Shown piece by piece: positions 1 through 7,553 of a stretch of DNA of 64,000 nucleotides (position 1 is its first letter; every line of letters starts with the position of its first letter). The position numbers were made by a program, and so were the translations under genes. The stretch lies in assembly GCF_002943525.1 (NCBI RefSeq), contig NZ_CP025394.1:7145001-7209000 (forward strand), given 5' to 3'. The notes below the pieces were generated by a model. That model had not been told where the DNA came from. It did no database searches and saw only the letters and a program-made list of their open reading frames with translations. The stretch is from Kitasatospora sp. MMS16-BH015. Lineage in GTDB: Bacteria > Actinomycetota > Actinomycetes > Streptomycetales > Streptomycetaceae.

Positions 1-84
1 GCCCTTGGAGCCGATGTACCCGACGGTGGCCGTGGTGTCGGCCGCTGCGCCGTGCGCCGCGGTGGTGATCGCCGTGCCGCTCAT
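1..84 (-). CDS. N-terminal fragment of an unrecognised protein
   Basis: Only the first 28 codons are inside the window; the gene runs off the left edge. The ATG at 84-82 is preceded on the minus strand by GGAGGG six bases upstream, a good ribosome site. The visible peptide is Ala/Thr-rich and ends VGYIGSKG; too little is present to name a family. It is divergent from the drug exporter at 282 and shares the intergenic region that holds the CsoR/CstR-like palindromes, so the two genes are probably co-controlled. Confidence 0.6.
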   Translation of the reverse strand, partial: MSGTAITTAAHGAAADTTATVGYIGSKG

Positions 85-140
85 GCCGTGCCCTCCGATC
101 GTCCCGTGCTCGCCGCCCGTGGGGGCCGATAACCAGAAGG

Positions 141-155
141 TACCCCCAGGGGGTA
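141..155. promoter_or_regulatory. CsoR/CstR-like operator palindrome, copy 1
   Basis: TACCCCCAGGGGGTA is a perfect 7-bp inverted repeat around a central A. The TACCC...GGGTA layout is that of operators bound by the CsoR/RcnR/CstR family (copper- and persulfide-sensing repressors). It lies between the divergent starts at 84 and 282. The match to the family is by pattern only; no such regulator is encoded in the window. Confidence 0.5.
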
Positions 156-166
156 TCAAGCGCAAG

Positions 167-181
167 TACCCCCCGGGGGTT
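167..181. promoter_or_regulatory. CsoR/CstR-like operator palindrome, copy 2
   Basis: TACCCCCCGGGGGTT repeats the first palindrome with two changes, centre to centre 26 bp away. A weaker related sequence, ATACCCCCAACCGGTAT, lies at 255-271 just before the exporter ribosome site. Two or three sites in one divergent spacer suggest cooperative repression of both flanking genes. Confidence 0.45.
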
Positions 182-281
182 TGTGTCAGGGCGAGGCGAA
201 GCGGTGTCGCCCGGCTCGATCGAGTGCTATCTTCCTTCGCAGATACCTGCCTACATACCCCCAACCGGTATGGAGTACCTG

Positions 282-1730
282 ATGTCCTCTCCCGGAACCT
301 CCCCCAACTCCCGCAACAGTGCGGCACTCTGGCTCATCGCCGCGGCCCAGTTCATGGTCATCATGGACACCTCGATCATCGGCGTGGCCCTGCCGAAGAT
401 GCAGGGCGACCTGGGCTTCACCCAGGGCAACCTCTCCTGGGTCTTCAACGCCTACGTGGTCGCCTTCGGCGGGCTGCTGCTGCTCGGCGGCCGGCTCTCC
501 GACCTGTTCGGAGCCCGCAGGCTGTTCAGCACCGGCTGGGCGATCCTGGCCGTCGGCTCGCTGACCGCCGGTCTCGCGGGCAACGTCACCGTCGAGCTGA
601 TCGGCCGCGCCGTGCAGGGCGCGGGCGCCGCGCTGATCGCGCCCGCCGCGCTCACCCTGCTGATGATGCTCTTCGGGCACGACCCCAAGCAGCTCACCCG
701 GGCCTTCGCGCTCTACGGCGCCGCCGCCCCCGCCGGTGGCACCGCCGGCGTCTTCCTCGGTGGCGTGATCACCGAGTACATCAGCTGGCCCTGGGTGTTC
801 TACATCAACATCCCGGTCGCGGTCATCGCCCTGATCGGCACCCCGCGCGTGATGCCCGCCGCCACCCGTCGCAGTGGCGGCATCGACCTCTTCGGCGCGC
901 TCACCGTCACCGCCGGCCTGGCCCTCGCCGTGTACGCCATCGTCCGTGCACCCGACGTGGGTTGGGGCTCCGCCCAGACCTGGCTGGTGCTCGCGGCGGC
1001 CGTCCTGCTGCTGATCGTCTTCGTGGTGATCCAGTCCCGCCGGTCCGAGCCGCTGATGCGCCTGGCGATCTTCAAGGCGCCCAATCTGGCCGGGGCCAAC
1101 GTGGCCCAGCTGCTGCTGGCCGGGGCCTGGATCCCGATGTGGTTCTTCCTCAACCTCTACCTCCAGCAGGTGCTCGGCCTCGGGGCCTTCCCCTCCGGCG
1201 CGGCGCTGCTGCCGATGACCGTGGCCATCATGCTCATCATGATCACCACGGCGCCGAAGCTGATCGCCAGGTTCGGCCCGAAGCCGCTCGTCGTGGCCGG
1301 CCTGTTCATCCTGGCCACCGGCCTGGTCTGGCTCTCCTTCGCCCGCCCGGACGGCAACTTCTGGGTGGACGTGCTGCCCGCCTCGCTGGTCGCCGCGATC
1401 GGCATGGCCGTCGCCTTCATCCCCTCGCTGGGCACCGCCATCTCGGCCGCCCGCCCCGAGGAGGGCGGCCTGGCCTCCGGCATCGTCAACACCAGCTACC
1501 AGGTCGGCTCCGCGCTCGGCCTGGCCGCGATGACGGCCGTCGCCGCCTCCTACGGCGCCGACAAGCTCGGCGACGTCACCTCGCTGACCGACGGCTTCTC
1601 CGCCGCCTTCCTCGGCGCCGCCGCGATCGCCGTGGTCGGCGGCCTGCTCGCCGTGGTGCTGCTGCGCAGCCCGAAGCCGGGGGCCGAGCAGTCGGCCGAG
1701 GCCGTGGCGGCCGAGCCGGCCCAGGTCTGA
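282..1730 (+). CDS. MFS drug exporter, DHA2 (EmrB/QacA) type
   Basis: A 482-residue integral membrane protein of the major facilitator superfamily, expected to export drugs or metabolites by proton antiport. The N-terminal helix FMVIMDTSIIGVALP is the DHA2 motif, followed by GGRLSDLFGARR (MFS motif A) near residue 70 and many hydrophobic segments. I place the start at ATG 282, six bases after GGAG at 272-275; ATG 270 and GTG 183 lie in frame upstream but lack a site. The palindromes at 141-181 sit upstream and a strong hairpin terminator follows at 1745. Substrate cannot be inferred. Confidence 0.9.
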   Translation: MSSPGTSPNSRNSAALWLIAAAQFMVIMDTSIIGVALPKMQGDLGFTQGNLSWVFNAYVVAFGGLLLLGGRLSDLFGARRLFSTGWAILAVGSLTAGLAGNVTVELIGRAVQGAGAALIAPAALTLLMMLFGHDPKQLTRAFALYGAAAPAGGTAGVFLGGVITEYISWPWVFYINIPVAVIALIGTPRVMPAATRRSGGIDLFGALTVTAGLALAVYAIVRAPDVGWGSAQTWLVLAAAVLLLIVFVVIQSRRSEPLMRLAIFKAPNLAGANVAQLLLAGAWIPMWFFLNLYLQQVLGLGAFPSGAALLPMTVAIMLIMITTAPKLIARFGPKPLVVAGLFILATGLVWLSFARPDGNFWVDVLPASLVAAIGMAVAFIPSLGTAISAARPEEGGLASGIVNTSYQVGSALGLAAMTAVAASYGADKLGDVTSLTDGFSAAFLGAAAIAVVGGLLAVVLLRSPKPGAEQSAEAVAAEPAQV

Positions 1731-1744
1731 GTCCGTGCCGCATC

Positions 1745-1778
1745 GGGGGTGCGGGGCCCGCCGGGGCCCCGCACCCCC
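1745..1778. terminator. Hairpin terminator after the MFS gene
   Basis: A perfect 15-bp GC stem (1745-1759 with 1764-1778) and a four-base GCCG loop, 15 bases after the exporter stop codon. No T-run follows, as usual in actinomycetes. It separates the exporter from the BlaI gene. Confidence 0.7.
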
Positions 1779-1835
1779 GCGTGCCGCGACGGATAGGCTG
1801 GGGCGGCCGTGGACGGACCGGAGGAAGGTGGGGGC

Positions 1836-2195
1836 GTGCGAGGCTTCGGCCAACTGGAAGCGGAGATCATGGAACGGCTCTGGGCCTGGGGGCGCCCGGC
1901 CAGCGTCCGGGAGGTCGTCGACGACCTCAACCTGACCCGCCCGGTCGCGTACACCACGGTCAACACCGTGGCCGACATCCTGTACACCAAGGGCTGGCTG
2001 ACCCGCCACAAGGAGGGCCGGGCCTGGATCTACCGGCCCACCCGCTCCCGCGAGGCCCACAGCGCCGACCTGATGCACGAGGCCCTCGGTGAGAGCGGCG
2101 ACCAGCAGGCTGCCCTGCTCCTCTTCGTCGAGGGCATCGACGCCGAACAGGCCCGCGTCCTGCGCGACCTGCTCGACCGGGGGAAGGGCGCATGA
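1836..2195 (+). CDS. BlaI/MecI/CopY-type repressor
   Basis: A 119-residue winged-helix repressor of the BlaI/MecI family. LEAEIMERLWAWGRPASVREV and PVAYTTVNTVADILYTKGWL are the helix-turn-helix and wing sequences typical of the family, and the C-terminal helix is the dimer region. GTG 1836 is chosen because GAGGAAGG lies just upstream at 1821-1828; the in-frame GTG at 1809 has no site. It is followed 34 bases later by an M56-type membrane peptidase, the usual sensor partner (BlaR1-like), although here the peptidase lacks a penicillin-binding domain. Such pairs are common in actinomycetes and are often not beta-lactam related. Confidence 0.9.
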   Translation: MRGFGQLEAEIMERLWAWGRPASVREVVDDLNLTRPVAYTTVNTVADILYTKGWLTRHKEGRAWIYRPTRSREAHSADLMHEALGESGDQQAALLLFVEGIDAEQARVLRDLLDRGKGA

Positions 2196-2229
2196 CCGCC
2201 CCGGCCGTGCGTACGGCGGGGTGGGCCCG

Positions 2230-3111
2230 GTGACCGTACCCGTGCTGTTGGTGGGCTTCCTGCTCGCGGTCGGGTGGGTGCTGCCCGGGCGGCTGGCCGG
2301 GGCCCGGTGGGCCGCCCGGATGCCCCGGGTGGCCGTGGGCGCCTGGGCCGCGCTGATCAGCGCCGGGGCGGTCGGGGTGGCGATGCTGCTGCACTGGGGC
2401 GTGACCCCCGCGCACCGGTCGGAGACCCCGCTCGGGTGGCTGCTGCGGCGCGGCGCCACGCCCACCGAGGGGATCGCCGGGCACGTCGAGGCGCTGCTGC
2501 TCGCGCTCGCCGCGCTGGCCGTGCCCGCCACCGTGGTCGCCGCCGGCTGGCGCCGGGCGGCCCGGGCCCGGGCCCGGCACCGCGCCACGGTCGACCTGGT
2601 GGCCCGGCGCGAGAGCGAGTGGTGGGTGCTGGAGGAGGAGCGGGCGGCGGCCTGGTGCGTGCCCGGCCGGGGCGGCCGGATCGTGCTGACCCGGGGTGCG
2701 CTCACCCGGCTCTCGGCCGCCCAGCGCGAGGCGGTGCTCGCGCACGAACGTGCCCACCTGGCCGGCCGTCACCACCTGCTCACCAGCGGCGCCGCCGCCC
2801 TCGGCCGGGCCCTGCCCTGGCTCCCGGCCGCCCGGGCCGCCGCCGCACAGGTGCCCCTGCTGGTGGAGATGGCGGCCGACGACACGGCGCTGCGCAGCTG
2901 CGGCCGCCGCACCCTGGCCGAGGCCCTCGCCCTGGTCGCCACCGCCTCGACCCCCGCCGCCGGCCTCGGCGCCGGCGGCCACGCCGTGGTCACCCGGGTC
3001 CGCCGCCTGCTCGCCCCGGCCGCCGCCCTCCCGCGCACCGCCCAACTGCTCGGCTGGACGGCGGCCCTGCTGCTGCCCGCCGTCCCGGTCCTGCTGGCCT
3101 GCGGTCCCTGA
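2230..3111 (+). CDS. M56 (BlaR1-like) membrane metallopeptidase
   Basis: About 293 residues with an N-terminal membrane helix, further hydrophobic segments near residues 35-60 and 85-105, and a C-terminal one. The zinc motif HExxH is present as AHERAHLAGRHH, and EMAADDTALR provides the downstream acidic ligand region of M56/M48 peptidases. The family cleaves membrane or repressor proteins; with the BlaI-type gene immediately upstream it most likely inactivates that repressor in response to a signal. GTG 2230 is favoured because it begins the first membrane helix; GTG 2221 is an in-frame alternative with GGCGGG nearby. No extracellular sensor domain is present. Confidence 0.85.
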   Translation: MTVPVLLVGFLLAVGWVLPGRLAGARWAARMPRVAVGAWAALISAGAVGVAMLLHWGVTPAHRSETPLGWLLRRGATPTEGIAGHVEALLLALAALAVPATVVAAGWRRAARARARHRATVDLVARRESEWWVLEEERAAAWCVPGRGGRIVLTRGALTRLSAAQREAVLAHERAHLAGRHHLLTSGAAALGRALPWLPAARAAAAQVPLLVEMAADDTALRSCGRRTLAEALALVATASTPAAGLGAGGHAVVTRVRRLLAPAAALPRTAQLLGWTAALLLPAVPVLLACGP

Positions 3112-3229
3112 GCGGTCCGGGTACCCGGGGTGGGGTTCCTTCCGGCGGCGTGATCTACTAAGTTCCTTGGAAGTCGACGCGCCTGCCGCGCCGCTCCGCC
3201 GATGCCGCCTGCCCGAAGGAGCCCGAGCA

Positions 3230-4264
3230 ATGGGGAACCGTCGTAAGCCGAACCCGCCGAGCCGGGCCCGCCTGGCCGTGGTGACGGCGGTGGCCGGGGG
3301 CGGGTTCCTCGCCTCGGCGGCCACCGCGCACGCCGAGCCCACGCCCGGGCTGGCCGAGGTGAAGGCGCAGGTGGAGCAGCTGAACGAGGAGGCGGAGGCC
3401 TCGATCGAGCAGTACAACGGGCTCCAGGAGAAGCAGCGCAACCTCCAGGAGGACGCGGGCCGCCTGCAGGACCGGGTGGCGCGCGGCCAGGAGCAGATCA
3501 ACCAGCTCCGGACCAGGCTCGGCGCGCTGGCCGCCGAGCAGTACCGCACCGGCGGCATCGACCCCACGCTCAGCCTGATGTTCACCGCCGACCCGGACGC
3601 GTACCTGGACGGCGCCTCGCTGCAGGGTGTGGCGGCCGGCACCCAGACCGACGCGCTCAAGCAACTCAAGGCCGAGCAGGCCAAGTTGGACCAGCAGCGG
3701 GCGGAGGCCGCCGAGGTGCTGGCCCAGGTGGAGAGCGGCAACGCCAAGCTCGCCACCCAGAAGCAGGGCATCCAGGACCGGCTGGCCAAGGCCCAGGCCC
3801 TGCTCGGCCGGCTCTCCGCCGCCGACCGCGCCAGGATCAACGCCCAGGAGGACGCGGCCGGAGCCGCCCGCGCCTCCCGCTCCGACAGCCGCACCCCGTA
3901 CACCGGCCCGGCCACCGGCCGCGCCGCCGACGCGCTGCGCTTCGCCTACGCCCAGCTCGGCAAGCCCTACCAGTGGGGCGCCACCGGCCCGGGCGCGTAC
4001 GACTGCTCGGGCCTGACCGGCGCCGCCTGGCGAGCCGGCGGAGTCAGCCTGCCCCGGGTGTCCCAGGCCCAGTGGAGCGCCGGCCAGCGGGTGGCCAAGT
4101 CCGATCTGCAACCCGGTGACCTGGTCTTCTTCTTCTCCGACCTGCACCACGTCGGGATGTACGTCGGCGACGGCAAGATGATCCACGCCCCGCGCACCGG
4201 CAAGAACGTCGAGATCATCCCGATGAGCTACATGCCCGACTACATGGGCGCCGTCCGCCCCTGA
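3230..4264 (+). CDS. Secreted NlpC/P60 peptidoglycan endopeptidase
   Basis: A 344-residue exported enzyme of the RipA/C40 type that cuts stem peptides in peptidoglycan. A signal peptide with cleavage after AHA (about residue 35) is followed by a long coiled coil (about 40-205) rich in Gln, Glu and Ala, then the NlpC/P60 domain (about 225-344). The catalytic Cys259 lies in YDCSGLT, the His307 in HHVGMYVGDGKMIHAP. The start ATG has GAAGGAG nine bases upstream. The coiled coil probably holds the enzyme inactive or tethers it to a partner at division sites, as in RipA-like proteins. Confidence 0.93.
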   Translation: MGNRRKPNPPSRARLAVVTAVAGGGFLASAATAHAEPTPGLAEVKAQVEQLNEEAEASIEQYNGLQEKQRNLQEDAGRLQDRVARGQEQINQLRTRLGALAAEQYRTGGIDPTLSLMFTADPDAYLDGASLQGVAAGTQTDALKQLKAEQAKLDQQRAEAAEVLAQVESGNAKLATQKQGIQDRLAKAQALLGRLSAADRARINAQEDAAGAARASRSDSRTPYTGPATGRAADALRFAYAQLGKPYQWGATGPGAYDCSGLTGAAWRAGGVSLPRVSQAQWSAGQRVAKSDLQPGDLVFFFSDLHHVGMYVGDGKMIHAPRTGKNVEIIPMSYMPDYMGAVRP

Positions 4265-4308
4265 AATCCACTGGCGCGGGCGCCCGCAGGGCGGGCAGGC
4301 TCGGGGGC

Positions 4309-5217
4309 GTGACTCTTCATGCGAACGAGATCCCCGTGGACGAGGCGGTCGTGCGGGCGTTGCTGCGGGAGCAGCGGCCGGAGTGGGCCGAGCTGGCGGT
4401 CGCGGCGGCCGGGGCCGGGACGGACAACCGGATGTACCGGCTGGGCACGGAGCTGCTGGTCCGGCTGCCGCGGACGGCGGAGAACGCCGAGGCCGTCCGG
4501 AAGGAGCAGCGCTGGCTGCCCCGGCTGGCCCCGCACCTGCCCTGCCTGGTGCCCGAGCCGCTGCACGAGGGCGCCCCGGGGGCGGCCTTCCCGCTCGCCT
4601 GGTCGGTTTACCGGTGGATCGACGGCGCGGTGGTCGGGCCGGATTCGGTGACCGACTGGGCCACCTTCGGGGCCGAACTCGCGTCGACCGTCCGGCAGTT
4701 GCATGAGGCGCCGCTGATGGGGGCGGTGCGCGGCGGCGAGCTCGGCTGGTACCGGGGCGGCGCACCGGCCGCCGTCGCCGAGCCGTTCGCCGAGTACTTC
4801 GCGCAGGCCAGAGACCTTCCCGAGCCGGTGCCGGGCCTGGACCGGCTGTGGGAGATCTGGCGGCGCGGCCTGGAGCTGCCCGCGCCGGCCGGCCGCCAGG
4901 TCTGGCTGCACGGCGACCTCAAGCCCTCCAACCTGCTGGCCCGGGAGGGTCGGCTGCACGCCGTGATCGACTTCGGCGGCCTCTCGGTCGGCGCCCCCGA
5001 CGCCGAGCACGCCACCGTCTGGGACCTCCCGGCCGAGGCCCGGGCGGCGTACTGGGCGGAGCTGCGCCTCGACCGGGCGACCTGGCTGCGCGCCCGGGCC
5101 TGGGCGGTGGGCATCGGGATCGGCGGGGTCACGTACTACTGGGACCGCGACCCCGCCTTCGCCGCCGAGTGCCTGGCCCGGCTGCGGTCGGTGCTCGACT
5201 CTCCCGAGGGGTGGTGA
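4309..5217 (+). CDS. Aminoglycoside phosphotransferase (APH) family kinase
   Basis: A 302-residue small-molecule kinase with the APH fold. The catalytic loop is HGDLKPSNLL (near residues 202-211) and the metal-binding Asp is in VIDFGG; the N-terminal lobe has the nucleotide-binding TDNRMYRLG stretch. Homologues are annotated as aminoglycoside 3'-kinases, but most chromosomal actinomycete members have unknown substrates, so resistance should not be assumed. GTG 4309 starts the gene after a GGGGGC run, a weak site. It converges on the P450 at 5279, with 61 bases between the stops and no clear hairpin. Confidence 0.85.
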   Translation: MTLHANEIPVDEAVVRALLREQRPEWAELAVAAAGAGTDNRMYRLGTELLVRLPRTAENAEAVRKEQRWLPRLAPHLPCLVPEPLHEGAPGAAFPLAWSVYRWIDGAVVGPDSVTDWATFGAELASTVRQLHEAPLMGAVRGGELGWYRGGAPAAVAEPFAEYFAQARDLPEPVPGLDRLWEIWRRGLELPAPAGRQVWLHGDLKPSNLLAREGRLHAVIDFGGLSVGAPDAEHATVWDLPAEARAAYWAELRLDRATWLRARAWAVGIGIGGVTYYWDRDPAFAAECLARLRSVLDSPEGW

Positions 5218-5278
5218 CCCGACCGGGGGAGCCGGTGCCGGAGTCGGTGCCGGAGCCTGCGTCGGAGCCGGGGAACGC

Positions 5279-6646
5279 CTAGAGCGGCCGGATGGCCGCC
5301 CGCAGTCGGCCGACCGGGTGCATCACCACGCCGTAGAAGGTGTCCTGCGGCAGCTCCTGGAAGTCCAGGTCGTAGGCGGTGAGCAGGAGTTCGAGCAGGG
5401 CGGCCATCTCGCGGTAGCTGAACTGCTGCCCCAGGCAGGCCCGGGCGCCCAGGCCGAACGGGTAGAACGCCCCCAGCCGGGCCGGCCGGCGGCCCGGCTC
5501 GATGAACCGCCACGGGTCGAACTGCTCCGGCTCGGGCCAGAGTTCGGCCCGGCGGTGGGTCAGGTACGGGCAGCTCAGCACGTGGCTGCCCGCCTCGATC
5601 CGGTACCCGCCCACGGTGTCCTCCGCCGCCGCGTACCGGGGGATCAGCCAGACGGCCGGGTGCAGCCGGAGCGTCTCGTTGATCAGCGCGTGGACCATCT
5701 CCTGCCGCTGCTCGGGTGATCCGGTGCGGCAGACGGCCAGCGCGCGCTCGCGCACCTCCGGGTGCCGGGCGAGCCGGAGGAAGAGCCAGGTGAGGGTCTT
5801 GGCCGTGGTCTCGTGCCCGGCCACCAGCAGGTTGACCAACTCGTCCCGGATCAGCCGGTCGGTGTACTCGGGCTTGGTGCGGGCCGCCTCCAGGAGCAGC
5901 CGGAGCAGGCCGCCGGGCGTCGGGTCCGCCTCGCCCGGTGCGCCCGCCTCGCTCGCGGCCAGTCGGGCCCGGGCGGTGTCGATCGCCCGCGCGCAGGCGG
6001 CGTCGATCCGGGCCAGGGCGGCGGTGACCTCGGCCTGGTCGGCCGGGGCGGTGGCGGTGAGCGCCGAGAGGGTGGCCACCACCAGGTTGACGGCGTCCAG
6101 CTCCGCGCGGGTCTCCTCGTCCAGCGGATCGCCGGTCAGCGTGCGCCAGATGGTATCCAGGGCGAAGAACTGCATGTCGGCGTCGATGTCGGTCGGCCGG
6201 CCGGCGGCGGCCAGCGCGGCCCAGTGCCGCTCGGTGCGCTGCGCCGCCTCGGTGATCCGCTGCTCCCACTGGCGCAGCCCGACCGAGGTGAACTGGCTCT
6301 GCAGCAGCCTGCGTTGCTGCTTCCAAGCCTCGCCGGAGGCCGAGATCACCCCGGCGCCGAGCAGCAGCCCGGCCCGGTGCGACTGCTTGACGTAGCCGTC
6401 CGGGTGCTGGGCCAGCACGTGCTGCACCTGCTCGGCGCCGGTCACCAGTACGGTCCGCCGCTCGCCGAGGGTGAAGGCCGCCAGCGGGCCCAGTTCGGCC
6501 GCCCGGGTGAGCAGTTCGACCAGCGGGCCACCCCGGGCCTGCCAGGCGGCGACCTCCGCCGCCGGCAGCTCGGGCAGCGGCGCGCCGGGCGGGGAGCCGG
6601 GTGAGGATCCGCGCTGGGCGGCGATGCGGTCGGCTGCCGTGGTCAT
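5279..6646 (-). CDS. Cytochrome P450 (first of the terpenoid-acyl gene set)
   Basis: A 455-residue haem monooxygenase. The I-helix oxygen motif is LVAGHETTAKTL, the ExxR pair is in NETLRLHP, and the haem loop FGLGARACLG carries the cysteine ligand Cys404. The ATG at 6646 has GGGGAG upstream; in-frame upstream extension is rejected because it has no site. It resembles soluble CYP102/CYP110-like fatty acid or terpene hydroxylases more than small macrolide P450s. It is divergent from the Nudix gene and 0.9 kb from the DxDD cyclase, so oxidation of the cyclised terpene is the likely role. A TAGAAT -10-like box at 6725-6720 could be its promoter. Confidence 0.93.
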   Translation of the reverse strand: MTTAADRIAAQRGSSPGSPPGAPLPELPAAEVAAWQARGGPLVELLTRAAELGPLAAFTLGERRTVLVTGAEQVQHVLAQHPDGYVKQSHRAGLLLGAGVISASGEAWKQQRRLLQSQFTSVGLRQWEQRITEAAQRTERHWAALAAAGRPTDIDADMQFFALDTIWRTLTGDPLDEETRAELDAVNLVVATLSALTATAPADQAEVTAALARIDAACARAIDTARARLAASEAGAPGEADPTPGGLLRLLLEAARTKPEYTDRLIRDELVNLLVAGHETTAKTLTWLFLRLARHPEVRERALAVCRTGSPEQRQEMVHALINETLRLHPAVWLIPRYAAAEDTVGGYRIEAGSHVLSCPYLTHRRAELWPEPEQFDPWRFIEPGRRPARLGAFYPFGLGARACLGQQFSYREMAALLELLLTAYDLDFQELPQDTFYGVVMHPVGRLRAAIRPL

Positions 6647-6940
6647 GAGCTCTCCCCAGGTGGGCCCCGGCGCGTCCCGCGACATGGCGCGCGGTGGGGG
6701 CGATGACGTGACTCGCCGGATTCTATTCGATACGGTGAGCCACGGGTGATCTTGGCGGGCCGTCATGGCCGTCGCCAAGTGCCCCGTGGCGGCCGGAGCT
6801 TGGCCGCCCCTCGGAGCCCGCCGGTCGGCTCATCCGGCCATCGCCAGGACAGTTCAGCCGACTTTCCGACCGGCCGCGCAGGTGGTGGCAGCCGGCTCCG
6901 GGGGAAGGTGCGGAACGGAATCGTGGACGGGTGACGCCGG
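6647..6940. promoter_or_regulatory. Divergent promoter region of the terpenoid-acyl gene set
   Basis: 294 bases between the P450 start (6646) and the Nudix start (6941). A minus-strand TAGAAT at 6725-6720 is about 75 bases before the P450 start, and a short AT-richer patch (6719-6735) stands out from the GC background. GTGACTC and GAGCCAC flank this patch as an imperfect inverted repeat. No gene is visible here. Confidence 0.35.
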
Positions 6941-7471
6941 GTGGCGGATCAACAAGTGGACGTGGCACGGCAACGGCTCGGCGTCGAGGAGTCGGTGGAC
7001 TACGTCGATGCGGCGGACCGGGTGGTGCGGCGCGGCCCGCGCGGGCGGGCCGCCGAGGTCGGTCTGTACTACCGGGTGGCCGCCACCGTCTGCCGGGAGG
7101 GCGCGGACCGGGTGCTGGTCTACCGCCGCCCGGCGGAGGCCGCCGTCTACCCGGGCTGCCACGACGTGCTGATCGGCGGAGCCGTCCGGACGGGGGAGAG
7201 CTACCGGGCGGCGGCCGAACGGGAGTTGGCCGAGGAGCTGGGCATCCGCCCGGCCGTCCGCGAGGTGTACCGCACCCGCTGGGACTCGCCGGTCGGCCCG
7301 TGCTGGCTGGCCGTCCACCAGGCGCAGCTCGACGGCGCCGCACTGCGGCCGCAGGAGGCCGAACTGGCCTGGTGCGCCCTGGTACCCACCGCCCGGGTGC
7401 TGGCGGGCGAGCTCCGCCCGTTCGTGCCGGCCGGGCGGGAGGCGCTGCACCGCCTGCTCGGCCTCGGCTGA
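6941..7471 (+). CDS. Nudix hydrolase, YfcD/IPP-isomerase-like
   Basis: A 176-residue Nudix protein. The Nudix box spans about residues 80-102, with GAVRTGE, then RELAEELG, so all Mg-binding glutamates are present. The N-terminal stretch with VDYVDAADRVV resembles the YfcD/isopentenyl-diphosphate isomerase branch. It hydrolyses or rearranges a diphosphate substrate. As first gene of the plus-strand set and 82 bases before a class II terpene cyclase, it may remove phosphate from the cyclised prenyl diphosphate, or act as a type I IPP isomerase feeding the precursor pool; the isomerase-type active-site Cys motif is not clearly seen. GTG 6941 has only a weak site. Confidence 0.85.
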   Translation: MADQQVDVARQRLGVEESVDYVDAADRVVRRGPRGRAAEVGLYYRVAATVCREGADRVLVYRRPAEAAVYPGCHDVLIGGAVRTGESYRAAAERELAEELGIRPAVREVYRTRWDSPVGPCWLAVHQAQLDGAALRPQEAELAWCALVPTARVLAGELRPFVPAGREALHRLLGLG

Positions 7472-7553
7472 ACCGCCGCCGCGTACCGGGGGAGCCGTGC
7501 CTTGTGTGTGGGGGGCGGGGGGAGTTCTGCCGTTCAGCTACCGGAAGGCTCTG

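Noticed and set aside
186..2705. A very long minus-strand open frame opposite the MFS, BlaI and M56 genes
   Set aside because: It is a mirror of GC-rich coding sequence; it has no family motif, is Gly/Arg/Asp low-complexity, and overlaps three well-supported genes.
4309..5217. Aminoglycoside resistance gene
   Set aside because: Only the general APH fold is visible; no antibiotic cluster or mobile context supports resistance, so substrate is left open.
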